From the NCBI RefSeq assembly GCF_019249795.2, contig NZ_CP156891.1, forward strand, positions 1,030,001 to 1,094,000: 64,000 nucleotides of DNA. Direction: 5' to 3'. Source of the stretch: Segatella copri (GTDB taxonomy: Bacteria; Bacteroidota; Bacteroidia; Bacteroidales; Bacteroidaceae). A program made the translations under genes and the position numbers. How positions within the stretch are numbered: the first letter of the stretch is position 1; each line of letters starts with the position of its first letter. Under the pieces are notes generated by a model. It ran no database searches. It saw nothing but the letters and a program-made list of their open reading frames with translations, and had not been told where the DNA came from. Below are positions 53,421 through 63,627 of this stretch, one piece after another.

Positions 53421-55399
53421 TGGAAGAAAAAGACAATTTGCAACTCCCCGAGAACGCATTCCGCGAACTGAAAGACGGGGAGGAATATAAGCCGCTGATG
53501 TCGCCTGACAAGGTTTATCCTGAGGTGAACGGATGGTCGGTTACATGGGGTATCGTGATGGCAGTCATCTTCTCTGCCGCCGCAGCCTATCTGGGCTTGA
53601 AGGTGGGTCAGGTGTTCGAGGCTGCCATCCCTATCGCCATCATCGCCGTGGGCGTAAGTACCGCTACCAAGCGTAGCAAGGCGCTGGGCGAGAATGTCAT
53701 CATCCAGAGCATCGGAGCCTGTTCGGGTGCTGTGGTGGCAGGAGCCATCTTTACCCTGCCAGCCATCTACATCCTGCAGGCTAAATACCCGGAAATGACT
53801 ACTTCGTTTATGAAGATTTTCATGGCTTCTGCCTTGGGAGGTGTGTTGGGAATCCTGTTCCTCATTCCTTTCCGCAAATACTTCGTAAGCGATATGCATG
53901 GTAAGTATCCATTCCCTGAAGCTACGGCTACCACACAGGTACTGGTAAGCGGAGCCAAGGGTGGCGACCAGGCTAAGCCGCTGCTCATAGCCGGACTGGT
54001 GGGTGGTCTTTACGACTTTATCGTAGCCAGCCTGGGATGGTGGAACGAGAATTTCACATCGCGTGTGGTAAGTCTGGGATGCGACCTGGCTGACAAGGCG
54101 AAACTCGTGTTCAAGGTGAATACAGGTGCTGCCGTATTAGGTCTGGGTTACATCATCGGATTGAAGTATGCCTTCTTCACCTGTCTGGGTTCGCTCGTAG
54201 TATGGTGGCTGATAGTTCCGGGCATGAGCGTTATCTTCCATGATAGCGTGCTGAGCGCCTGGGATCCTAGCATCGTGAAGACCGTGGGCGCCATGAGTCC
54301 GGAGGAAATCTTCCGTGCCTACGCCCGCAGCATCGGTATCGGCGGTATCGCCATGGCGGGTATCATCGGCATCATCAAAAGCTGGGGCATCATCAAGAGC
54401 GCCGTAGGACTGGCTGCCAAGGAGCTGAAGGGCAAGAGCGATGTAGATGAGAACGTGAAGCGCACCCAACGCGATATCTCTTTCAAGATTATCGCCATCG
54501 GTTCGCTCGTTACCATCCTCGTAACCTTCCTCTTCTTCTGGTTTGGCGTGATGGAGGGCAACCTTCTCTTCGCCATTATCGCCATCCTGCTCGTAGCTGT
54601 CATCGCCTTCCTCTTTACTACCGTAGCGGCTAATGCCATCGCTATCGTGGGTTCAAACCCTGTTTCGGGAATGACCCTGATGACGCTCATCTTCGCCTCT
54701 GTGGTGATGGTGGCTGTAGGTCTGAAAGGTCCTGGCGGCATGCTGGCTGCCCTGATTATGGGTGGTGTGGTTTGTACAGCCCTCTCGGTAGCAGGTTCGT
54801 TTATTACCGACCTGAAGATTGGTTACTGGCTGGGAACAACTCCTAAGAAACAGGAAGGATGGAAGTTCCTCGGTACCCTGGTGAGTGCGGCTACCGTGGG
54901 CGGCGTGATGATGCTGCTGAACGAGACTTACGGATTCGCATCAGGTTCGCTTGCTGCTCCTCAGGCTAATGCGATGGCTGCGGTCATCGACCCTTTGATG
55001 AATGGCGTGGGCGCTCCTTGGGTGCTCTATGGTATCGGAGCCGTAATAGCCATCGTGCTGACTTATTTCAAGATTCCTGCCCTGGCTTTCGCTCTGGGTA
55101 TGTTCATTCCGCTGGAACTGAACGTTCCTCTGCTCGTGGGTGGCGCCATCAACTGGTATGTTACTTCGCGCAGCAAGGATGCCAAGGTGAACAGCGAACG
55201 TGGTGAGAAGGGAACGCTCATCGCCAGCGGTTTCATCGCCGGTGGAGCCCTGATGGGTGTGGTTAGCGCCCTTCTGAAGTTTGGCGGTATCGAGGTAAGC
55301 ATCGCCGACAGCTGGTGGGTAAATCCGATGTCTGAGGTTTGTTCGCTCCTGGCTTACATCTGCCTCATCGGTTTCTTTATCAGAGCCACAAAGAAATAA
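53420..55399 (+). CDS. OPT-family oligopeptide transporter
   Basis: 659-residue inner-membrane protein with about 15-16 hydrophobic segments, of the prokaryotic OPT family. Conserved parts: YPEVNGWSVTWGIVMAVIFSAAAAYLGLKVGQVFEAAIP near residue 30, KYPFPEATATTQVL near residue 165, and a late GIGAVIAIVLTYFKIPALAFALGMFIPLELN. Expected to import oligopeptides with protons; metal-chelate transport is known for plant relatives. Followed by a good terminator. Peptides from the S9 peptidase nearby would be a natural substrate, which is inference. Confidence 0.93.
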   Translation: MEEKDNLQLPENAFRELKDGEEYKPLMSPDKVYPEVNGWSVTWGIVMAVIFSAAAAYLGLKVGQVFEAAIPIAIIAVGVSTATKRSKALGENVIIQSIGACSGAVVAGAIFTLPAIYILQAKYPEMTTSFMKIFMASALGGVLGILFLIPFRKYFVSDMHGKYPFPEATATTQVLVSGAKGGDQAKPLLIAGLVGGLYDFIVASLGWWNENFTSRVVSLGCDLADKAKLVFKVNTGAAVLGLGYIIGLKYAFFTCLGSLVVWWLIVPGMSVIFHDSVLSAWDPSIVKTVGAMSPEEIFRAYARSIGIGGIAMAGIIGIIKSWGIIKSAVGLAAKELKGKSDVDENVKRTQRDISFKIIAIGSLVTILVTFLFFWFGVMEGNLLFAIIAILLVAVIAFLFTTVAANAIAIVGSNPVSGMTLMTLIFASVVMVAVGLKGPGGMLAALIMGGVVCTALSVAGSFITDLKIGYWLGTTPKKQEGWKFLGTLVSAATVGGVMMLLNETYGFASGSLAAPQANAMAAVIDPLMNGVGAPWVLYGIGAVIAIVLTYFKIPALAFALGMFIPLELNVPLLVGGAINWYVTSRSKDAKVNSERGEKGTLIASGFIAGGALMGVVSALLKFGGIEVSIADSWWVNPMSEVCSLLAYICLIGFFIRATKK

Positions 55400-55432
55400 A
55401 GAATAGGACAACCCCTATTTATAATAAAAGAC

Positions 55433-55470
55433 AATCGCCTGGATGCATCTGAGCACCCAGGCGATTTTTT
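55433..55470 (+). terminator. Terminator after OPT gene
   Basis: 14-bp stem with one mismatch (AATCGCCTGGATGC, 55433-55446 and 55453-55466) and a T tract. Confidence 0.88.
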
Positions 55471-55495
55471 ATTCTATCCGAATAGTTCTTTTATC

Positions 55496-58400
55496 CTACG
55501 ATTCCGCAGCCACGAAATCCATCGGCTTGACGCCAAACTGCTTCTGGAAACACTTGGCAAAATAGCTAGGACTGCTGAAACCTACCATATAGCTGATTTC
55601 GCTGATGCGGTAGTTTCCTTCTTTCAGGAGCTGTGCGCCCTTCTTCAGTTTCACGAGCTGGATCATCTCATTTGGCGTAACATCGGCAAGACCGCGAATC
55701 TTATTAAAGAGCGACGAGCGGCTCATGCCCATCTTCTCGGCAAGGAACGCCACGTTGAGTTCCGGATTTGCCACATTCTCTTCGATAATATTCGACATCT
55801 TCTCCAGGAACGCATTATCAACCTGAGTTGGAGCAATCTCTGCTATCGGCTCAAGCGGAGTATGCGAGAACTTACTCCTCAACAGACGGCGCATCTCGAG
55901 AAGCTGTCTTACGCTCGCCTCAAGATACTTCATCGAGAACGGCTTTTCTATGTAAACATCAGCTCCACAGTTCATACTCTCCGTCTTTGACGCATCATCG
56001 GTCTTTGCCGTGAGCATTACGAATGGGAGATGAGAGTATTCTGAATTCTCACGCACCCTACGGCAGAACTCCGGACCGTCCATCTCAGGCATCATCCAGT
56101 CACTTATGATGAGCGAAACCGGATGCTTCTCCAGTTTTCGGAGTGCATCCTTTCCGTTGTCGGCTGTATAAACCGTATACATTTTCTCGAAATGAGCCTT
56201 CACAAACTGGCGCATGTCTTCATCATCATCCACAATCAGCATCGCCGGTTTTACCGGTTCACGAAGTGGACTGACAACAGCCTCGCCTGCCTTTTCAGAA
56301 CCCTGTTCAGCCAGAGATGCATCTGTCAGCAGACTTTCCTCTGCGGCAGCCTCTTCTTCCTTCACCATTTCATCCGCCTTCTCTACCACAGCATCCAGCT
56401 GGTTGAGCGGCAGGGTTACGATAAAGGTAGAGCCCTTGCCTACTTCCGATTCTACATTTACCATACCATGATGAGCCTCAACGAGATTCTTCACGATATT
56501 GAGACCGATTCCGGTTCCCGGCTTGTTATCTCGTGCCTGATAGAAGGCTCCGAAGATTTTCTTCTTCTCGTCAGGACTGATTCCCAATCCGTTGTCTTCT
56601 ACCTCGATGCGGAAATGGGTTCCATCCTCCAGCAGGCGGCAGGACAGGCGCACATAATCCTCCGTATATTTCAAGGCGTTGGTCATCAGATTGCTGATTA
56701 CCTTGGTAACCGCCTCCTGGTCTATCATCGCCACGAGATCATCGGCTGGATAATCTACCTTGAAACGGATGCTTTTCTGCTCGAAGGTAGGAGCAAAACG
56801 CTCAGCCACAGCATGCATCAGTTTTGAAATGTTATTCAAGCGGAAATGAACCTGCATGCCCTTCTGCTGCACCTTGTTGAAATCGAGCAGCTGATTGACG
56901 AGCAGGAGCAAACGCTGGGCGTTACGATCGATAACAGAAAGCGTCTGCGTGATAGTCTCACCATCAGAAAGTTTTCCGGAAACCTGTTTCCAATGCTCTT
57001 TCAGACTCTCCAAAGGTCCGATGATAAGCGTTACCGGCGTACGGATTTCATGGGCAATCATCGTAAAGAACTGCAGGCGGGCGTCTCTCATCTCCTGATC
57101 CTGCTTGCGCTCCAACTGGTCGAGTTCTTCCTGATGGCGACGCTTCTCACGCTTCAACCGGCTCTGTGTGAACCAATAGATTGCGTAACCGATAAGCAGA
57201 AGATACAGAATCTTGGCTGGTAAAGACCACCAGAACGGCGGATGAACCACAATCTGCAGTTTTGCCTCATTCTTCGACCATACGCCATCATTATTGGTTG
57301 CCTTAACCAGGAAGGTATAGGTTCCGGCAGGAAGGTTGGTATAGTTGGCACGATGCTCATGGGTATAAACCCAATCCTTGTCGATTCCTTCGAGCTTGTA
57401 AGCATACTGGTTCTTCTCAGGCGATACATAGCTCAAGGCTGCAAACGAGATATTGATAGTATTCTCATTATGAGACAGATTAAGTTCTGTAGCATGACTC
57501 AGAGATTTATCCAACTGGTCGCTTCCCGCCTCTATCGGCTTTCCGAAGAGTTCTACCGAGGTAATTGCCACAGGAGGAGCTACCTGGTTAATCTTGACGA
57601 GATATGGATAGAAACAGTTGAAACCTCTTGTCGAACCGAAATAGATTCTGCCGTCAGAAGCCAGGAGTCCGGCATTTGGCATAAACTCGTTGCAGGTGAG
57701 TCCGTCATATTTATTGAATAGCTGGACAGGTTCACCCGGCGTATATTTCACAATTCCCTTGCTTGTAGAAATCCACATTACTCCCTGCGAAATTACAAGG
57801 CTCGTGAAATCCTGACTAGGCGCATCGATGGAGATACGGCGGAAGATACCTTTAGAAGGCAGGAATTCGCAGAGTCCGTCGCCGGTTGCAGCATAGAGCT
57901 GCCCCTTTTCGCCAATAGTCAGACAGTTCACCTGATCACTCACCAGCGAAGTAGAATCATTCTCTACATGTTTATATTGTTTCCAGGCATTATTCTTACC
58001 CAAGCGCCACAAGCCACCTCCCTGGGTAGCAAACCATACGTTGCCCTGAGGATCTTCCTTGATATCGATGGTAAGCGACTTGAACGACTTGATTCTTCTG
58101 AACTTCTGCTGACCTTCGTCGAAAAGACTGGCTCCATCCATCGAAGCCGCCCACAGCCGGTTCTTCCTGTCGCGATAAATACAATAGGCATTACTTCCCG
58201 AAACCATTCCATCGGTTTGGAAAATCTGCTGCGCTCCGGTAGCCATATTCATTCTGATGACACCATTACCATAGGTTCCCACCCACAGATCGTTTTCATC
58301 AGCAAAGAGCGCATGAACATTATACTTGCCCATAGCCGCCTTGCCCGGATAAGGAACAAAACTGTTGGTCTGGGGATTGAAGCAGTCGAGTCCGGCATCA

Positions 58401-59584
58401 TCGGTAGCTATCCAGATGCGATGCTGCTGGTCTTCGAAGAATCTTCCTACCACATTACCGCGCAATCCCCCCTGGCGGGCTGAGTAAGCACGGAAACGTT
58501 CTTCAATACTCGTAGAAGGAAGATAACTCACACCTCCATAGAAAGTAGTAACCCAGATGCCGCCTTCATTATCGCCCGCAATACCATAAACAAAACGCTC
58601 GCTCGTGCTCCGGCTCGGATTGTTTACTTCCGACAACATTCTCCAGGAGCGGTTCTGGATGTCATACTGCACCAATCCATCATCGCTGGCTATGAGAATA
58701 TACTTGTTGCCGTTGTTGTAAAGCTGGTGGATATGATGAACTGCATTACTCAGAGTTCCGCTGATGAGCTGCTCGGCACTACCATCGGCGTTTAGTTTGA
58801 AAAGTCCGTTATCCCAGGTTCCGACATAAATATTGCCATCTGGTGAGGCAAGCATCGCCAGGCCATAAAACTTGTTTGCATCGCCTTTTACCGGGAAAGC
58901 CTCAAACTGGTCGGTCGACTTATTGAGATGATAGATGCTGGCTTTACTATGATTAGAGAGCATCCATACCTGGTTATTGGCATCAACCAGCATACATTGC
59001 ACTATACCCTGAATATTCTTCATCGGATACTGGTGCAGTTCGTGAGTAGTCCGATTGTATCTGAACACCCCCTGTCCGTTGGTAGAAATCCACACATTCT
59101 GATCGCCGTCAAGCGAGAAATTAAGAACAGGAGCCGTAATCTTATCGCTCAGTTTCTGGAACCGGTCGGTTTCATAACTGAACAGATAGGCTCCATTATT
59201 GCAACCTACGAGGAGTCCTTCTTCACAAGCGGTCAAGGCACTTACATACTGGTCTACAGTCGTAAAGGGATTATAATAGGTTTTGACATCATAACCGTCA
59301 AAGCGGCACAATCCGTTGTCTGTACCAAACCACATGTATCCCTTAGAACCCTGAACCACGCTACGCACGGAATTACTCGGCAAACCATCATCCATCGTGA
59401 TAGAGCGCACCATAGGGTCGACACGAGCCCATTGTGCACCGGAACTGGTTTGCGTTATCGTATGTGGCTGCGCCTGAATATCCGTAGTTCCTTTCGAAAC
59501 AAAGGCGGTAGGCACCTGAGCCTCACCCCCTACAGGCATCATCATGCAGAGCACAGAAACCATTAGTATAGATATCTTTCTCAT
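55496..59584 (-). CDS. Hybrid two-component system regulator (HTCS)
   Basis: One-protein sensor and regulator of Bacteroidota, 1362 residues. Signal peptide; a periplasmic two-propeller sensor of Reg_prop repeats (GLPSNSVRSVVQGSKGYMWFG near 65, then similar units to about 690); a Y_Y_Y domain (about 690-780); one membrane helix near 785-803; HisKA with phospho-His845 in HEIRTP; HATPase with Asn near 968; a receiver domain with phospho-Asp near 1162 (ISDWMMPEMDG); and a C-terminal AraC-type HTH from about 1255. HTCS usually sense oligosaccharides and switch on a neighbouring polysaccharide locus; no such locus is in this window, so its target is unclear. Promoter TAATTTTG at 59627-59634 (minus strand). 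Confidence 0.95.
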   Translation of the reverse strand: MRKISILMVSVLCMMMPVGGEAQVPTAFVSKGTTDIQAQPHTITQTSSGAQWARVDPMVRSITMDDGLPSNSVRSVVQGSKGYMWFGTDNGLCRFDGYDVKTYYNPFTTVDQYVSALTACEEGLLVGCNNGAYLFSYETDRFQKLSDKITAPVLNFSLDGDQNVWISTNGQGVFRYNRTTHELHQYPMKNIQGIVQCMLVDANNQVWMLSNHSKASIYHLNKSTDQFEAFPVKGDANKFYGLAMLASPDGNIYVGTWDNGLFKLNADGSAEQLISGTLSNAVHHIHQLYNNGNKYILIASDDGLVQYDIQNRSWRMLSEVNNPSRSTSERFVYGIAGDNEGGIWVTTFYGGVSYLPSTSIEERFRAYSARQGGLRGNVVGRFFEDQQHRIWIATDDAGLDCFNPQTNSFVPYPGKAAMGKYNVHALFADENDLWVGTYGNGVIRMNMATGAQQIFQTDGMVSGSNAYCIYRDRKNRLWAASMDGASLFDEGQQKFRRIKSFKSLTIDIKEDPQGNVWFATQGGGLWRLGKNNAWKQYKHVENDSTSLVSDQVNCLTIGEKGQLYAATGDGLCEFLPSKGIFRRISIDAPSQDFTSLVISQGVMWISTSKGIVKYTPGEPVQLFNKYDGLTCNEFMPNAGLLASDGRIYFGSTRGFNCFYPYLVKINQVAPPVAITSVELFGKPIEAGSDQLDKSLSHATELNLSHNENTINISFAALSYVSPEKNQYAYKLEGIDKDWVYTHEHRANYTNLPAGTYTFLVKATNNDGVWSKNEAKLQIVVHPPFWWSLPAKILYLLLIGYAIYWFTQSRLKREKRRHQEELDQLERKQDQEMRDARLQFFTMIAHEIRTPVTLIIGPLESLKEHWKQVSGKLSDGETITQTLSVIDRNAQRLLLLVNQLLDFNKVQQKGMQVHFRLNNISKLMHAVAERFAPTFEQKSIRFKVDYPADDLVAMIDQEAVTKVISNLMTNALKYTEDYVRLSCRLLEDGTHFRIEVEDNGLGISPDEKKKIFGAFYQARDNKPGTGIGLNIVKNLVEAHHGMVNVESEVGKGSTFIVTLPLNQLDAVVEKADEMVKEEEAAAEESLLTDASLAEQGSEKAGEAVVSPLREPVKPAMLIVDDDEDMRQFVKAHFEKMYTVYTADNGKDALRKLEKHPVSLIISDWMMPEMDGPEFCRRVRENSEYSHLPFVMLTAKTDDASKTESMNCGADVYIEKPFSMKYLEASVRQLLEMRRLLRSKFSHTPLEPIAEIAPTQVDNAFLEKMSNIIEENVANPELNVAFLAEKMGMSRSSLFNKIRGLADVTPNEMIQLVKLKKGAQLLKEGNYRISEISYMVGFSSPSYFAKCFQKQFGVKPMDFVAAES

Positions 59585-59675
59585 TATATGAGTCTTTATT
59601 TTCTGTTGTTAGATAAATTAATGCCGCAAAATTACAAAAATATAACGAGAAATAGCAATAAAATGAACAAAAAAA

Positions 59676-59734
59676 GCCCCGAAACAAGCAAATAGCTACT
59701 TTTTAAAAGTAAGACTATCCGTTTGCTTCGAGGC
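59676..59734 (-). terminator. Terminator after S9 peptidase gene
   Basis: A long imperfect hairpin (GCCTCGAAGCAAACGGATAG against CTATTTGCTTGTTTCGGGGC on the minus strand) followed by seven T. It separates the reverse S9 peptidase from the HTCS promoter region. Confidence 0.7.
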
Positions 59735-59792
59735 AAAAACTTAAATAATGATTCAAGTGAGAAGTTTCACTATCAACAGATTGAAGTCTGAA

Positions 59793-61940
59793 TTACTTGC
59801 TCTTTACATCGCTCCATTTAGGCGGTTTCACACCCAGCAGATTCTTCACGAAGAAGTCATAGCGCTTGTGCTCGCCATAGAGTTCGCCCATGGTATGATG
59901 GGCTCCAGGAATCACCACGAGTTCGAAATCCTTGTTGGCTTTCTCCAGGGCATTCACTACCTGATAGGTGCTCGATGGATCTACGTTATCATCTATCTCG
60001 CCTACTACCAGCATCAACGGGCGCTCCAGCTTGTGGGCATTCTCCACGTTGCTGCACTCCACATAGCTGGAGTCGATAGGCCAGCTCATCCATTGCTCGT
60101 TCCACCAGATTTTATCCATCCGGTTGTCGTGACAGCCGCAGGCACTATAGGCTGCCTTGTAGAAATCGCCATGCAGCAATACGGCGGTGGTACTCTCCTG
60201 TCCGCCTGCCGAACAACCGTAGATTGCCACATTATCCGCATCCATATAAGGATACTTCTTGGCTGCAGCCTTGATCCAGAGTTCACGGTCTGGGAATCCG
60301 GCATCCTTCAGGTTCTTGTAGCAAACCTCCTCAAACTTCTTGCCACGATAGGAAGTTCCCATCGCATCGAGCTGAACTACGATAAAACCGAGTTCGGCAA
60401 GCGAAGTGGTATACCAGTTGTATGGCATGAAACTCTTCGGAGTGTAGGCATCGCCCGGCCCCGAATAGATGTATTCGATAACCGGATATTTCTTATGAGG
60501 ATCGAAATTGGTAGGGCGCTGGATGATGCCCCACATATCCGTCTTGCCGTCACGTCCCTTAGCCACAAACACTTCCGGAGCCACCCATCCGTGTTTCTTC
60601 AAAGTAGCAATATCAGCCGTTTCCAGAGTCTTGACGAGCTTACCGGTCTGCGCATCACGGAGCACGGTAACAGGAGCGGCATCCACCTTAGAATAGGTAT
60701 CCAGGAGATAGCGGTAATCATTGGTGTACTGGGCATTATGATTGCCCTCTTCAGGAGTGAGCGCCACCATATTCTTGCCGTCCATACCTATTTTATAATA
60801 ATGTACGAGATATGGGTCCTCATTCTTGTTCACGCCACTAGCCGAGAAATAGATTTCTCCCTTCTCTTCATCCACACGCTGGATGCCGCGAACAAACCAG
60901 TCGCCCTTTGTAATCTGTCGGATAACCTTCGACTTCTGCACATCGTAGAGATAGAGATGATTCCAGTTGTCGCGCTCGCTCATCCAGAGCAGTTGCTTGC
61001 CATCCTTGATAAACTGACGCCACAGACGACCATAGTTCACGAAAGTATTGGCACGCTCCTCTACCACGGCACGAAGCTTGCCGGTTTCGGCATTCATCGC
61101 CAGCATCTGATAGAGATGATGCCCACGCTGGTTGTACTCCATCGTCACCTCCTTGCTGTCTGGTGTCCATTGCATCCACTCCAGTTCATACTGGTTTTCT
61201 ATCTGATGCTTGTCAGCCTCCACCTTCTTTCCGGTAGCCACATCGATGATGACCGGATAGTGCTGTGGCAGGGCATCGCCCGGCTTGGCATACTCCTGCT
61301 TGTGGAGGATAGGCTGCAGCTGGTCGGCAGGAGAAGATTCTACGTAGTAGGCATAGCGCTTCTCTACCGGCACACGCTTGCATACGAAGATGTGCTTGCC
61401 GTCTGGGCTCCATTGGATGCGGTTGCTGTAATAGCATCCGATGGTACCATCCTGGGTAAGGATTCGCTTGGCTTCGGTATAAGGTTTTCCTGCCTTATGA
61501 ACCACCACGTTGTAACCTTCGATGTAGGCTTCCATCTTGCCGTCGGGCGAAAGTACCGGATAAGCCTCCTTCTCCTCATCTACCTCCATCCAATGGCGCT
61601 CATGGCGTCTGCCAAACTGAGGCTTATAAGGGCGGCGAGGCTTGATGCCCAGCGCCTTCTCCATCGCTTCCTGAGAATCATAAGTCTTCATCTCATTCTT
61701 GTCGGCATCATAGGATACAAACTTCCTGCCCTGAGGAGTAGAAATCTGATAATGCAGTACGTGGGTGGAATCGCACCAAGCCGATGAGCGTGCCCAATGG
61801 AACACGGAATCGGCTGAAAACTGATGACGCAGCGCATAGGCTCTGTTGTAATCTTCTAAAGTGCCCTGTGCTGAAGCTGTAACTGCCGACATCGCCATCA
61901 CCAGGGCAAGAGATGCCGATAATAAAGTCTTATTCTTCAT
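59793..61940 (-). CDS. S9-family dipeptidyl peptidase (DPP-IV-like)
   Basis: 715-residue secreted serine peptidase with a signal peptide (ALVMAMSAVTASAQG). Residues about 80-450 form the beta-propeller, and the alpha/beta-hydrolase domain ends the protein. Nucleophile Ser577 lies in YGCSAGGQ, the acid in GEIDDNVDP and the catalytic His in IPGAHHTMG. DPP-IV-type enzymes cut X-Pro or X-Ala dipeptides from peptide N-termini in the periplasm. Extra Arg/His-rich stretch near residue 100-115 (RRPYKPQFGRRHERH) lies before the propeller. It follows the HExxH gene by 74 bp; a shared transcript is likely. Confidence 0.93.
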   Translation of the reverse strand: MKNKTLLSASLALVMAMSAVTASAQGTLEDYNRAYALRHQFSADSVFHWARSSAWCDSTHVLHYQISTPQGRKFVSYDADKNEMKTYDSQEAMEKALGIKPRRPYKPQFGRRHERHWMEVDEEKEAYPVLSPDGKMEAYIEGYNVVVHKAGKPYTEAKRILTQDGTIGCYYSNRIQWSPDGKHIFVCKRVPVEKRYAYYVESSPADQLQPILHKQEYAKPGDALPQHYPVIIDVATGKKVEADKHQIENQYELEWMQWTPDSKEVTMEYNQRGHHLYQMLAMNAETGKLRAVVEERANTFVNYGRLWRQFIKDGKQLLWMSERDNWNHLYLYDVQKSKVIRQITKGDWFVRGIQRVDEEKGEIYFSASGVNKNEDPYLVHYYKIGMDGKNMVALTPEEGNHNAQYTNDYRYLLDTYSKVDAAPVTVLRDAQTGKLVKTLETADIATLKKHGWVAPEVFVAKGRDGKTDMWGIIQRPTNFDPHKKYPVIEYIYSGPGDAYTPKSFMPYNWYTTSLAELGFIVVQLDAMGTSYRGKKFEEVCYKNLKDAGFPDRELWIKAAAKKYPYMDADNVAIYGCSAGGQESTTAVLLHGDFYKAAYSACGCHDNRMDKIWWNEQWMSWPIDSSYVECSNVENAHKLERPLMLVVGEIDDNVDPSSTYQVVNALEKANKDFELVVIPGAHHTMGELYGEHKRYDFFVKNLLGVKPPKWSDVKSK

Positions 61941-62014
61941 AAGCTATGATATTTTTTATGTAGATGATTTTTATTCGATTCGTACTTGATTCTTATCCGA
62001 ATCTTACTTCACTC

Positions 62015-63367
62015 TTACCTCACTCTTACCTCATAAGGGAAACGGCAGGAAGATGGATCGAGCGAATGATTCGCAGGAGCTCCCATCACCACGAGATAGA
62101 GCGCCTTGAGAAGCTGGGACTTTGGAGCCTGAAACGAAACCTTTCCATTCATCGCATCACCCATCTGACCATAGATGCATTCATCAGTATCGGCGGTTAC
62201 TCCCACCAAACCATAACGGTAACCGATGGTGCGTGCCATCTTGTCCTTGGATGCCTTGAACACCTTGCCCTCGGCATCGAGGGCTCTGAAATCTACAGTA
62301 ACCTTCTTGCCAGCCTTCGGGATTTCCAACTTGATGGCATTAAAGCCATAGTTCTCTGGAACCGAAGCTGTATCCGGACGAAGATAACCATACTTCTGCT
62401 TCAGCATCTTGGTATCGAAAGTGCAGGCATAAGGACGGGTCTCCTTGCGGGCATAATCGAAATCGAAGTTCACGAGATGACGATAGCAGTCGAACATCTC
62501 ATCATTAAACTGCTTCTGACTCATCTTATACTTCCGCTTGTAGGTAACAACCGGATCCTCTCCTACCTTTCCCTCCCGATAGAGCTGGGCGATGCTTTCC
62601 AATCCATGCTTCTCGGCCCACCATTCTATCACGTATGGCGAATGATAGATGTTGTCCAGATGCAGATAACCCTTATGGGTAAGCTGTCTGAAGGCATCAA
62701 AATGATACTTCTCATCTGTTATCCAGTCGGGATTCACTCTCCAGAGCATCCATTGGGATGTCATCTCGAAGAAGCCGCTTCCTCCCCAGGCTTCGCCCGT
62801 CTTGTCTGCCATAATCTGAAGTTGGAAACTGTGTCCCAACTCGTGAGCCAAACAGTTGAGTTTCTTATCTTGAATACGGTTAGGTGTTACCCAGAGCGCT
62901 CCGATAAAGTCATCGTAAGTTCCGCCGTAAGCAGTTCCTTCCAGCGAATAGTTCACCATCACCATCATCTTATACTTGTCGCAGATGCTGCCCGGCAGAG
63001 AGAACTTCAGGGTGTCACGGAAGAAACGATAGAACCGTTCTACCTGAGTCTGTAGATTGCCCAGGTCGAATTTCATCGGCTTACCTTCGAGCGAAGGAGG
63101 ATTCTGCGGATTGTCTCCGAATGGCTTTTCCCAGAAATACACGATATTCTGGGTCTGTGCACTATGTCGCCAGCACCATCTCTCATCATCCTTGTTGAAA
63201 TCATAGGGTTTCAGAGAGTCCGGTACAAAGATGAGTTTCTGTGGTGCAGATACAGGATTTACGGGTCTGGTGGCAGGAGCCTCAGATGGGTCCTGTTGTG
63301 CCAGGGCTGCAGTAGCCCAAGGCAAGGTTGCCGCTGTGAGTATCAGCGATAAAAAGATTCGTTTCAT
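62015..63367 (-). CDS. Secreted HExxH metalloprotein (DUF6055-like)
   Basis: 450 residues with a signal peptide (MKRIFLSLILTAATLPWATAALAQ). The zinc site is CLAHELGHSFQLQI near residue 192, a gluzincin/collagenase-like pattern; a Glu further on in GGSGFFEMTSQWM could be the third ligand. Sequence between (GALWVTPNRIQ...) and the C-terminal beta-rich part fits the Bacteroidota secreted family annotated as DUF6055, which I assign with caution. Proteolysis is plausible but not shown. Next to the S9 peptidase, so a joint role in peptide breakdown is possible. Promoter TACTTTTG at 63437-63444 (minus strand). Confidence 0.7.
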   Translation of the reverse strand: MKRIFLSLILTAATLPWATAALAQQDPSEAPATRPVNPVSAPQKLIFVPDSLKPYDFNKDDERWCWRHSAQTQNIVYFWEKPFGDNPQNPPSLEGKPMKFDLGNLQTQVERFYRFFRDTLKFSLPGSICDKYKMMVMVNYSLEGTAYGGTYDDFIGALWVTPNRIQDKKLNCLAHELGHSFQLQIMADKTGEAWGGSGFFEMTSQWMLWRVNPDWITDEKYHFDAFRQLTHKGYLHLDNIYHSPYVIEWWAEKHGLESIAQLYREGKVGEDPVVTYKRKYKMSQKQFNDEMFDCYRHLVNFDFDYARKETRPYACTFDTKMLKQKYGYLRPDTASVPENYGFNAIKLEIPKAGKKVTVDFRALDAEGKVFKASKDKMARTIGYRYGLVGVTADTDECIYGQMGDAMNGKVSFQAPKSQLLKALYLVVMGAPANHSLDPSSCRFPYEVRVR

Positions 63368-63378
63368 TTCGGTTATGA

Positions 63379-63411
63379 TTTTTGCGTTATTTATATTTTT
63401 GCGTTATTTAT
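63379..63411. repeat. 17-bp tandem repeat in leader of HExxH gene
   Basis: TTTTTGCGTTATTTAT occurs at 63379-63394 and 63396-63411, with a weaker third copy after it. It lies between the promoter and the start codon. Confidence 0.7.
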
Positions 63412-63590
63412 TCTTTTCGTTATTGATATTTCGCCACAAAAGTACTGATAATCTTGCAAAAACGCTCGCAATATCGTCTAAAATGATATAAATATCGTAT
63501 CTTCTCAAAGAACATCTTAGAGATTTGTCAAAAATTACATCAAAATGATAGATTTGTGCAAAAAAACTTGGGAGATATTATAAAAAGTCG

Positions 63591-63598
63591 TATCTTTG
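63591..63598 (+). promoter_or_regulatory. -7 box for Rpn gene
   Basis: TATCTTTG with a CTTG at 63567-63570 (20-nt spacer); ATG at 63628. Confidence 0.6.
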
Positions 63599-63627
63599 CC
63601 AAAAGAATTCTATAAAAAGAACAGATT

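Noticed and set aside
59748..61787. 679-codon plus-strand open frame
   Set aside because: It is the mirror of the S9 peptidase gene, which has signal peptide, propeller and catalytic triad; the mirror lacks any recognisable domain.
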